Origin: Boswellia sacra
Lineage: Eukaryota > Streptophyta > Magnoliopsida > Sapindales > Burseraceae
Reading direction: 5' to 3'
Assembly: GCA_013180625.2 (NCBI GenBank)
Contig: SNVD02013097.1
Location: 507,501-571,500 of the forward strand
Length of the DNA stretch: 64,000 bases
The stretch's first letter is position 1. Every line of letters begins with the position of its first letter. Made by a program: the position numbers and the translations under genes. Under the pieces are notes generated by a model, which was given only the letters and a program-made list of their open reading frames with translations, did not search any database and was not told the origin of the DNA. Below are positions 34,005 to 44,025 of the stretch, piece by piece.

Positions 34005-37000
34005 TTACCCTTTGCCCAAGCATTCACCTTGTCCTCAAGGTGAAAGTGAGGGAATTGCTGCCTAACCAAATCAAATTGCTCCCAAGTGGCCTCAAAATCT
34101 TGTAGATCCTTCCACTTAATAAGTACTTCAGTAGTGACTCCAGAGCCGTCTTATTTGTTGTGTATACTGAGAACATCTTCAGATTCTAGCACCAGCTCCA
34201 TGGTAGCACTCAACTGGCTGGGAAGAAGAGATGAGACAGGAGCATTTCCCACTATTTTCTTAAGTTGGGAGACATGAAAAACTGGGTGCACAACTAATCC
34301 AACTAGTGATTGTAGCTTGTAGGCCACCTGCCCATTTCTTTTCTCTACTGGAAAAGGTCTATAGTACCTTGGACTCAACTTCTCATTTCTTCGTCTAGCC
34401 AAGGATTGTTGTCTATAGGGTTGTAATTTAAGATAGATTAGATCTCCTTCTTGGAATTGAACATCATGACGCCTTCTATCTGCTACTCCTTTCATTCTGT
34501 TTTGAGCTGTTTGTAAATTCTCCATTAACTCATCTAGGAGAGCATCTCTTTCTTCAAGTAATTGTTCAACGGTTGAGACCGAAGTAGAGGACTGGCCATA
34601 TCGAACTAACAGGGGAGGTTCTCTTCCATAGAGGATCTTGAAAGGAGAGCTCTTAGTTGAGATATGGTAAGAAGTATTATACCGATATTTAAACCAAGGA
34701 AACCATTTAACCCACTGTTTTGGTTTTCCAGCCACAAAGCATTGTAGGTATGTCTCTAGGTAACGGTTAACCATTTCCAATTGGCTATCGGTTTGCAGAT
34801 GATAGGATGTACTTCATTTAAGCTGAGTGCCCTGTATCTTAAATATTTCGGTCTACAAGAAGCTAAGAAATACACGGTCTCTATCGGTGATGATGGAACG
34901 TGGAACTCTATGAAGTTTGACAATTTGTTTAGTGAAAAGGTCAGCTACTGCTTGAGAATTGAAAGGATGCCTTAAGGGCAACAAATTTCCATATTTGCTT
35001 AACCTATCCACCACAACTAGTGTAGTATCATATCCTTCAAACTTTGGAAAACCTTCGATAAAGTCCATGGTGAGATCTTCCCAAACCTTATTGGGAATTG
35101 GTATCGGTTGGAGGAGACCAGCTGGTGGAAGTGCCAAATATTTATTTTGTTGGCAAACACTGCATGATTCAATATAGGCCTTGATTTCTCTCTCCATTCA
35201 CGACCAATAGAACTCCTTAGAAAGGCACTGAGTGGTCTTAAATAACCCCAAATGTCCCCATACAGGACTGTCATGGAACTCTTTAAGTAATTTAGGAATC
35301 ATAGGAGACTTCTTACTCAAAACAATCCTCCCTTTATATAGTAATCTCCCTTGAACCATTGCATAACCATCCTAGTTAGTGTTTCCAGCTAATAAAGCAG
35401 CTTTCAAATCTCTTAATTCTGCATCTTCTTCAAGTTTCCTTTCCACATCATCAAAATTAAAAGAGGGTATAGAGCAGTAAATTTAGGATACCTGGATAAG
35501 GCATCTGCTGCCTTATTTTCCAATCCTGGTTTGTACTGGATTTCAAAGTTCAATCCCAATAGTTTGGTTAGCCATTTTTTATGCTCCACACTATCCAGCT
35601 GCTGTTCCAAGAGATATTTCAAGCTCCTTTGATCAGTTCGGACTACAAATCTTCTTCCTAGGAGGTATGGCCGCCACTTTTGGATTGCCAATACTATTGC
35701 AATCAATTCTCTTTCATAAACTGATTTTAGCCTCTAACTTTGAAGGAGCGTATGGCTGTAATAAGCTACTGGTCTGTTTCCTTAAGTTAACACTGCACCA
35801 ATCCTCACTCCAGAAGCATCAGTTCGATAAGGCCAGCACAGGAACTGTAGTCATGGCCATTTTCAGCTTGTTAAAAGCCTCATTAGCTCTTTCATTCCAT
35901 TTCAAGCCATCTTTTCGAAGTTGTTCTGTTAAAGGGGCTGCCAATGTTCCATACCCGAACACAAACTTTCTATAATATCTGATCAACCCAAGGAAGCCTG
36001 TCAATTCTTTCAAGTTTTCAGGAACAGGCCACTACACCATAACTTCAATTTTAGAACTATCAACAGCAACCCCATCTGCAAAATTACATGGCCTTGATAT
36101 TCCAAGCTCGTTTGAGCAAACAAGCATTTCTTTTGGTTAGCAAACAGTTACTGGTCTACCAGAGTTTTCAACATAGTAGTCAAATGTTGTAGGTGATCCC
36201 TCATATTCCTACTATACACTAAGATATCATCAAAGAAAACTATAACAAATTTTCGTAGGTATTTTCTAAATATGTCATTTGTCAATGCTTGGAATGTTGA
36301 AGGAGCATTTGTGAGGCCAAAGGGCATTACCAGAAATTCTTAGTGCCCATCACGTGTTTGAAATGCTGTTTTGTATACGTCCTGAAGCTTAACCTGTAAT
36401 TGATGATAACCTGATTTGAGATCCAATTTAGAGAAGACACAAGCCCCATGTAACTTATCCAAGAGTTTGTCAATCACGGGAATTGGGTATTTGTCTAGAA
36501 TAGTGGCTTGATTGAGTGGCCTATAATCCACACAAAACCTCCAACTGCCATTTTTCTTCTTGACAAGCAACATTGGACTGGAAAAGGGACTACTGCTGGC
36601 TTTAATTATTCCTGTGGTCAGCATCTCTTAAACCAATTTCTCAATCTCATCCTTTTGTATCTGTGGGTATCTATAGGGTCGGACACTAATTGATTTGCAT
36701 CCCTCTCTAAGAATAATAGCATGTTCTTTTCCCCTATGAGGCGGCAAACAAGGTGGCATGGAAAATACAACTTGAAATTCATTGAGAATATCCTCCACTG
36801 CATTTAGGAACTACAGTGGAGACAGGGTCTTGCATCAAGGAAAGAGCACTCAATTCCAACAATACACCCTGCCCACCACTTTGCACTACCTTCATAATGT
36901 TCTTTAATTTCACCTAGGTCCGACTAAGGCTAGGATCCCCTTGAAGAACCACGGTAGTACCATTCACTTTAAACTCCATGGTTAATTCCTTACAATTGAA

Positions 37001-38475
37001 TTTAATTACCCCCAATGCTTGTAGCCACATCATCTCCAATACTGGATCCGACCCCCCACGCTTCAAGGGAAGGAAATCCTCTACTATTTCAACCCCCTGT
37101 ATAGACAGAATTATTCCCTTACACACACCAGCACCTTCGATAGGATCCCCTGTTCCCAAAAGCACCCTATACTTTTCAGTATCGTCAACTGGTAAATCTA
37201 ATTTACTCACCAGGGCCTGTGAGATGAAATTATGAGTAGCCTTAGGGTCAATTAGGAAAATGACTTCTTCATCTATGATTGTCCCCTTCAATTAAATGGT
37301 TTTAGGAGTAGTGAGGCCTACAACAGAATTCATAATTGAGAGCTCCAAAAAATCTGGTTCAAATGGCATCTCTCTACTTTCCTTATAAGCACCACTCTCC
37401 GCTTCTTGCTGATGGGTCTCATCTTCTTAAATCACCAATACTTGAAGTTCTCTAAATCAACATCTGTGGCCTGGAGAAAATTTTTCTTCACACTGATAAC
37501 ACAGACCTTTATCCCCCATTGCCTACAATTCAACATCTATGAGTCGTTTGAATGAAGATCCCAAATTCTTAAGTGGCTTCTTAGTCACTACCCAGCTTGA
37601 TGCTAGAGGAAAAATGTTTTGTGACTTCATACTTGTACTTGAATTTGTATACATTCCTTTTCCTGAAATATTACTCATTCCATACTTGGTTTTGTTCAAC
37701 GTCAGATTCTAGTCCTCTACTCGTTGGGCTACTTCCATCAATCGGGCTAACCCATTTGGTTGCAACAATCTCAACTCAACCCGTATATCAAGTTTAAGCC
37801 CATTAATAAAACCTCCTTCCAGAACGTTTTCAGAGACGTCGTGCAGAGACGAGGCCAACGTCTTAAATTGACGTTGATACTCTCAGACGGTGCCGATCTG
37901 CTTCAACGCCAGAAACTTCTTGTAGTTCGTCCCCTCATACGAAGAACCAAATCGATCCAACAGTAGTTATTTCATTTCATCCCAGCTTCGCATCGACCGG
38001 CGACGGTTTTCCCACTGAAACCAGAATAACGCTTCACCCTCAAAACACACCGTCGCTGCCTCTATTTTCTCTGCCTATGTCATGCGATTCAATAAGAAAT
38101 ATCTCTTCGCTCTGAAAGTCCAACCATCGGGATTAGTGTCATCAAACACTGGCATCTCCGATCGACGGGTGGTCGAAAATCTCCTCTGTGATTTTCGCCA
38201 ACGTCAAAACTTCCAAACCCTAGAGGAGGAGCCGATGACCCCTCGCCAGCTCTTCCTGACGCGATCTTCGAATTTCTGATGTTCATTTTAGAGTTTCTTT
38301 CTGTCTTATTCCCAAACTCCCCCGCCATCGCCTCCAGCTTCTCTAGCACTATGGCAAGATTTTGTTCAAGTAGCTGGACTTGGGTCATCCCTTCCTTAAC
38401 AACTCCAATGTCTTCTTGAAACTGAGTAAGTTTTTCCTCTATCACATACATTCTTGCTTCTCTCCTCTTAGCCAT
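34005..38475 (-). pseudogene. Chromovirus gag-pol, multiply disrupted
   Basis: A Gag start is at 38475 (MAKRREARMYVIEEKL, then a likely coiled coil). A knuckle-like CYQCEEKFSPGHRC lies near 37465-37510. The protease segment at 37291-36914 has the active-site DSGA changed to DPKA. Reverse transcriptase covers 36624 to about 36000 ([17 protein letters not shown]; the catalytic FFDD is near 36230). RNase H is at 35706-35413, the integrase zinc region and core at 35197-34853, and the integrase C-terminus with LSPRYYRPFPVEKRNG at 34780-34151. A stop at 34151-34153 separates a chromodomain-like tail (EVLIKWKDLQDFEATWE, about 34135-34085). Numerous other in-frame stops lie between the segments. The gene order is standard for Ty3/Gypsy; the copy cannot make a full polyprotein. 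Confidence 0.9.
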
Positions 38476-38490
38476 CTCAAGATCTTATAT

Positions 38491-38501
38491 CTGTGATACC
38501 A
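38491..38501 (-). other. Primer-binding site of the chromovirus
   Basis: TGGTATCACAG on the minus strand, three bases inside the 5' LTR; matches the 3' end region expected for initiator-Met tRNA priming with one or two differences. Confidence 0.75.
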
Positions 38502-38504
38502 AAC

Positions 38505-38921
38505 TAGTATGATCTGGATACACTCACACAGAAGTTTTAGCAGAGTTTAGGAATTAAAATGGAATTAGAAATGATAAGCAGAGTAGATTTACGAAAAATT
38601 AGGTGTTTATTTAGTTGTTTGGCAGAAATTCGAGAGTCTTGCCAGCTCTCCCCAAGAGAAATCCTCTTCTCACAAAAATACTTGAATGAATATCCCCTTT
38701 CTCTCTCTATCCTCCCTTATATTCTCTAACTAACTTGCACTAATCCCTATGTATCGATAACTAACCTGCACAGGACAAACAAACCCAGCACAAAACATAA
38801 CAGAAAAATAAAATGATATAACCATAATTCCCTTCTAACCAACCCAATTTCATAAGTCTGCCTTCTATCTTCACTGCCTTTGTGGAGTCTAGCATAGGTG
38901 AATCTAATCGGAGGCCTATCA
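38505..38921 (-). repeat. 5' LTR of the chromovirus
   Basis: 417 bp, the same length as the 3' LTR but with a 30-odd-base section replaced ('acaggacaaacaaaccc' at about 38773) and many substitutions. Confidence 0.9.
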
Positions 38922-39702
38922 GCAACATCAGTAAGTCCAACTACAGGCTAAGGAAATACTACCCATGGTGTTCAAATAACATTGTATTCGCATCACAAAT
39001 GAGCCACAAAAACATTTTGAAGTTGATCGGATGCTGCTTGGAGACTCAATTTCCCATCCTAGTTTTTGAGATTGTCATATATGGCACCTTTCAAGATCGT
39101 ATTGACTGTTGTTCTCAAACACATTTTGAGCCTTTCCTACTGATGCACAGGATAAAGATTGCGATGGAAATAGCTAATGCAGTTGCACACCTGCACATTG
39201 GATTCTTCAGGCCAATTGTTTTTAGAGATATCAATTCATCGCACATCTTATTTGATGAAAACTATGTTCCCAAACTGCTTAATTTTTCGATCATTCCAGA
39301 AGGTGATACTCAGATAAATGACGGATTAGTGGCAGGAACATCAGAACATCTGGCACCTGAGTACCTTCTTACTGGTGATTTCAATGAGAAGATGGGTGTT
39401 TTTAGTTTTGGTGCATTGCTACTTGGCTTCTTTCTGGAAAGAGAACCTCGAATCTTGCCCATTATGAGAATCGGGATATATATCCTTTAAGGGATCCATT
39501 GAAGAAATAAATTGAAAATAACAGGTTTTACGAGATAGCGAATCCTGCATTTGTCAGAGAGGGAGCACGCCCTGGAAAAGAAGAAAACTTGCTGGCTATT
39601 GTAGAGTTGGCCTTCAAATGTTTATCTGAATCAGCAACTGATAGGCCAAACATGGTTTGCGTGGCAAAACAACTCTGGCAAATATATAAATTTACTCGTT
39701 AA

Positions 39703-40153
39703 TATCCGTGAGTTATTTCATGTCTTCAGTATCAATTTAAATCAAGAGATTATTTACTTCTATTTTTTGCTCATCCGCATCTCTCCACAACCTAGAGGGA
39801 TGTCGTGAACACTTTTAACATTGATATCACAAGAATCATATGATTCTTCATTTCTGGTCCTCAATATCAAAAATTTTTGTATCATATTCAGCTCATAGGC
39901 AAAACTAGAACGTGATGGCATGCTATGATAAATATCACTTCTAATTCTTAAAATTTAGTATATCCGAGGACTGATCTTCATTAGAATATTGAACTTATGC
40001 AAACATCCATAGCTCTTCGGTACATAGTAATCTAAACTTCCATATCTGTTATCCTTTTGATTTCTGGCTTTAGCGGAGGAAGCCCTCCACCATGGACAAC
40101 AGCTGTGATGAATACAAAGAATTTCCAACTCTTTAATTGCACTATGCTGTTAG
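39703..40153. other. Spacer between the ZRK-like pseudogene and the first PPR gene
   Basis: Probably the convergent 3' untranslated regions of the two genes. Nothing else was recognised. Confidence 0.5.
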
Positions 40154-42064
40154 TTACTGATCCCCCTCAGCATCCAATTTATCATCCTGTAAATATACAC
40201 AACCTTCATCCTCCATCTCCCAAATCAGTAGTCTCAATATTAAATATATATCTATTCCTCCATGATGACATAAATGGTTTGCCTCAAAAGTATATACATG
40301 GTTTTTAATTCCAACGCAACTGTATCCAGTCAACTTCTTCGCCCTTTTCTGCTTCATGGCTTTCCTCACTCTAACTACACCCTCCCACCTGCCCCTCATT
40401 TCATATGCCTGAGCCAACAGCAAATAAGGTAGAAACGATCGTAGTTGCAATTCCGTCATCCTCTCTGCTACATTTTCGGTGAGTTTAGGGTCCCCATAAA
40501 TCGCAGAAGCACGGAGTATTGACTCCCAAACTAAATAACTTGGTTCATAAGGAATTGTTTTTGTAATATCTATTGCTTCTTTCAATTTACCAGCTTGACA
40601 CAACAAGTCAATAATGCAAAAATAATGCTCGTCATCAGGTATAACTCCATATACCTGTTTCATTGATGAAAATATTTTCATTCCCTCTTCAACAAAACCT
40701 CCATAATTGCAAGCTAATAGAACCCCAGCCAGTGTTATTCGATCTGGAGATAGACCTTCCTTCAGTAGTTCATTAAACATGTCCAGGGTCTTAACCGATC
40801 TACCATTGCGAGACAAGCCCACGATTATGGTGTTCCAAGATATCAAATCTCTTGTATCCATTTTAACAAATATTTCCATGGCAGAATCAACTGAACCATG
40901 CTTAGTGTACATTTCCATAAGCGAGCTGGCAACAACTGGATCAGACTCCAAACCTAATTTGATCACCAAGGAATGGACTTGACCTCCATTCTCCACTGGA
41001 ACAACAGGAATGGAACTTAGAACACTGCTAACTGTGAACTCAGTAGGCCTGAACTCCTCTCTCAAGTTGAGCACAAAAAGTTGTAGAGCATCCTCCGCAA
41101 AACCATACCTTCCATAGCTTGAAATCATAGAATTGGTACTTGCAGAATCCCATTGATCTAGCCCTTCAAATATCCGCACAGAATCCTCCAATCTGTTGCA
41201 TTTGGAAAACAGGTCAATAGCAGCACTCGAAACAATGGAATTAGAAAGAAATCCCACCTTGACACACAGAGCAAAAATTTGCTTACCCTTTCCCAAATTT
41301 CGCAAATTAGAACAGGTTGTTATTATTGTAGAAACTGTAAACTCATCAGGTGAATACCCTGAGGATCTCATTAAAAAGAACTGATTTAATGCCAAATCTC
41401 CATGGCCCGATTTTAAACAACCAGAAATCAACGAATTCCAAGAGATAATATCCAACTTCTCCATGGTCATAAAAACACCAAAAGCATAGTCAAGTAATCC
41501 TAGCTTCCCGTACATGTCAATCAAGGAATTCCCAAGCACCACATTTGTTAAAATCGCACCGTTTCTGATCATGTTACCATGTATTTGTTTAACATAACAA
41601 ATACTGGATACAGATGATAATACAATCGAGAACGTGAACCCACTTGGCCTAACACCCTCACTTTGCATTTTAGAGAACATCTGCAATGAATAATCAAAAT
41701 ACCCACATGAAATACAACCTGAAATGATTGAATTCCAACTGACAACATCTCGTTCAGGCATTTCATCAAAAAGCCTAAGTGCCTCACCAAGTTGATTGCC
41801 TTTGAGCGACCCCTTCAAGCAAATATTCCACGATATGCAATTCTTTTCAGGAATTTCGTCAAACACTTTGAAAACATCATTAACAGTACCCAGCTTAGAG
41901 TATAAGTCAAGACAACGATTACCCAGATAAGTATGGCAGTTAAGCCCGACTTTTATTAACTGAGCATGGACAAGTTTGAGAAAATCAAATGAGTTGAGGG
42001 AGCAACAGTGGTGTATTAATTGAGAGTAATGTGAGAGCGGGGCTTTCTTCAGATAAGAGTACAT
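40154..42064 (-). CDS. Pentatricopeptide repeat protein, PLS class, E type (636 aa)
   Basis: One uninterrupted 636-codon frame without introns, from ATG 42064 to stop 40154. PLS-type PPR motifs run from about residue 45 to 540, with recurrent phrases such as VFDEIPEKNCISWN, LFDEMPERDVVSWNSIISGC and SLIDMYGKLGLLDYAFGVF. An E-type tail follows (YLLLAQAYEMRGRWEGVVRV ... GYSCVGIKNHVYTFE). There is no DYW domain. Such proteins bind single-stranded organellar RNA and commonly support C-to-U editing with a DYW partner; the target here cannot be read from the sequence. It resembles Arabidopsis At1g43980 (predicted mitochondrial), from memory and unverified. It is intact and lies upstream of two more PPR genes in the same orientation, but they are not close paralogues of it. 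Confidence 0.93.
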   Translation of the reverse strand: MYSYLKKAPLSHYSQLIHHCCSLNSFDFLKLVHAQLIKVGLNCHTYLGNRCLDLYSKLGTVNDVFKVFDEIPEKNCISWNICLKGSLKGNQLGEALRLFDEMPERDVVSWNSIISGCISCGYFDYSLQMFSKMQSEGVRPSGFTFSIVLSSVSSICYVKQIHGNMIRNGAILTNVVLGNSLIDMYGKLGLLDYAFGVFMTMEKLDIISWNSLISGCLKSGHGDLALNQFFLMRSSGYSPDEFTVSTIITTCSNLRNLGKGKQIFALCVKVGFLSNSIVSSAAIDLFSKCNRLEDSVRIFEGLDQWDSASTNSMISSYGRYGFAEDALQLFVLNLREEFRPTEFTVSSVLSSIPVVPVENGGQVHSLVIKLGLESDPVVASSLMEMYTKHGSVDSAMEIFVKMDTRDLISWNTIIVGLSRNGRSVKTLDMFNELLKEGLSPDRITLAGVLLACNYGGFVEEGMKIFSSMKQVYGVIPDDEHYFCIIDLLCQAGKLKEAIDITKTIPYEPSYLVWESILRASAIYGDPKLTENVAERMTELQLRSFLPYLLLAQAYEMRGRWEGVVRVRKAMKQKRAKKLTGYSCVGIKNHVYTFEANHLCHHGGIDIYLILRLLIWEMEDEGCVYLQDDKLDAEGDQ

Positions 42065-44025
42065 AAAAAAAATGCGCCACAGTTAATTGATGAGAGTGAT
42101 ATGCTATAACGTATCAAATATCTTAATTAGAATTCCTTAGAAATCCCAAATCCTCTACCTCCAGGATTACTCCAACTGAGTTCTTGCCGCTTGTTCAGCT
42201 TCCTCTTCATGTTCCATCTCTCCAAATCGAATGCCTCACATTTTTGTAACAGTTTACACAAGAGATGAACGTTTAAAGAAAGAAATTGTGTAAAATAGCC
42301 AGCTTGGTAGGGCTTTCTGAATTTGAGAAAAACTCTTCACTTGTTCTTCATTTCATTTTATAATAATTATTATTTTTTTATGCGAACTGCTATAAATACC
42401 CCTTTAATTTGTGGGTTGTCTAGACTCTAGGCAGCGGACTCAATACATTGATTGTTGATAACTTCGAACACTTAAGAGATAAAACAATGTTATTTAAAAA
42501 CAAAATTGACTTTTAGTTCGGTTCCCTGCAGTGAGTATTAAATTATCAAAAAATTATAAAAGCTAATCAAATTTAGAGGTTAATTTAATTTTTAGTTGCT
42601 TTAATGTCCTTTTCATTGTTAATCAAATATAAAATGAAAAACCTTAGAAATACAGATGTTCATTTGGTTGAGGAATAAAACAAATTAGGTATGGTTAAAT
42701 TTGAACAGGCTCCATCCAAATATGGTTATACGAACAATTATCTCTTAATGTCCAATTTTTTTAGTTAAAGAAGTATTTGAAATGTTTTGAAGAAATATAA
42801 ATTTGTTACCGAAATAAAAAGTGCGATAAAATGAAGATTTAAATTTTATTTTTAGTTCTAAGATGAACAATTCTTGGCTTTGAAAAGCAGGAACTGTTAT
42901 CCTTGGTTGAATTACAATCTAACTCATCATTCATCACATTGTTGAACAAAGAACACAATCCATAGATTGGGAAAACCAGCAACTTCTCCAATATAAGCGT
43001 TTTGAGCGTTTTTCATACGATCTTGAATAGATTTTGTAACCGCGAATGGAAGTAAGTTAACAGTGTGCCCTCTATTTAATATGAAATAAATGTATCTTCT
43101 CTCATACATTTCCTCGTCACTTGCTCGTTGTTTCAGAGCCAGGCAAATTGAGCTCAAAATACATGCATGGGTGCTTCAACAGGTAGACAAGGCCGTAAAG
43201 GCATTGCATATCTTCAATTCAAGATGCTGTACTACCGATCAGAAGCTTTCCAAGTTTGGACTTCCAATTCAAGGCAAGGCAGGGCTTATCTAGTCAGGTC
43301 ACGCAGCATAAGCATTTGCAACAGAAGCTTGTATACCTAGCTTTTCCTGCTCCTAGTCTGATCAACATGTAAGCAAGCTGCAAAAACATTATCTGCAAAT
43401 GAATAGTCTAAGCAATGCATCAAGCTAGGTTACAATCATATATATAAAAAACTGGAATTCCAACTTATCCAGATAGAGATAGTAGCAGCTAGCAAAAACT
43501 GAGCAACATAGACAGGCATATAGCAATCGCACAGTGCCAATGAATTACCTTCATCTGATAAGTACACATCCTCTAAATTAAGGCCACCCCAGACAAGATC
43601 AATCTCGTAAATGTGATAGCAAAATCCTGGTACAATAACATGTTTTCTCCTTGTGAAGAAGAAAGTCGCTTAATCTAATTTACCACCAGCAAAAACAAAT
43701 ACTTTTTAAGTAATGCTGCCAAAAGAATTTATCATAGGATATACCAAAATAATACCCCGAACGCAAAGCAGATGAAAGATGCTGGACTGGACAGCTGGAG
43801 CAAGAGTGACTTACTTCTTCATGGACGGGACAAAAAATCTAGATGTGATGAAGGCTGAAAGCATTTAAATGGATATCCAGAACAAATTAATCTCTTTGAA
43901 CACTGGTAATTCAGCTTGGTCAAATCCATTCAGTATAGGCAACACCCTGCAAGAATAACATGCGTTCTCCTTAAAAAGGTTATAGTCTCATCATCTCACT
44001 GATTTTGCACCATGGAATTTCTCGT
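42065..44025. other. Spacer between PPR genes 1 and 2
   Basis: Contains the 5' flank of the first PPR gene and the 3' flank of the second. A minus-strand frame at 42927-43157 (GHTVNLLPFAVTKSIQDRMKN) has balanced composition and could be a gene fragment, but I do not recognise it and it has no supported start. Confidence 0.45.

Larger units (their letters stand above)
33588..38921 (-). mobile_element. Ty3/Gypsy chromovirus-type LTR retrotransposon, 5.33 kb
   Basis: Two 417-bp LTRs (33588-34004 and 38505-38921), minus orientation. The LTR starts TGATAGGCCTCC. A Met-tRNA-type primer site (TGGTATCACAG, complement of 38491-38501) lies next to the 5' LTR. The target duplication is GCAAT at 33583-33587 and GCAAC at 38922-38926, one mismatch. 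The order Gag, protease, reverse transcriptase, RNase H, integrase, GPY/F-like segment and chromodomain-like tail places it among plant chromoviruses. All coding parts carry stops. Confidence 0.93.
30227..39702 (+). pseudogene. ZRK-like (ZED1-related) pseudokinase gene, split by two LTR retrotransposons
   Basis: Three host pieces read in order: 30227-30472, 33568-33587 and 38927-39702 (the duplicated target bases count once). Piece 1 starts ATG GGT TCG TGT (MGSC, a possible N-myristoylation start) and contains IHGFSIEELEIATNNYD and YHLYRGSLQDYP. Without the insertions the frame runs straight through PISVMMCNISKSN into the kinase core with MSHKNILKLIGCC. The catalytic HRD is FRD and DFG is NFS, as in the naturally catalysis-deficient ZRK family, which pairs with the immune receptor ZAR1. 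APEYLLTGDFNEK and DRPNM follow. Independent lesions are a frameshift near 30304-30307, another near 39430, and TAA in KK*IEN near 39507. Stop at 39700. The insertions and the lesions make it a pseudogene. Confidence 0.88.

Noticed and set aside
34005..38475. Plus-strand frames over the chromovirus as host genes
   Set aside because: They are antisense shadows of gag-pol segments that are clearly recognisable on the minus strand.
40707..41384. Plus-strand frames inside the PPR genes
   Set aside because: Antisense shadows of intact PPR reading frames.
42927..43157. 76-codon minus frame as a gene
   Set aside because: Too short, no family match, and it lies between PPR genes without supported ends; mentioned only as a possible fragment.
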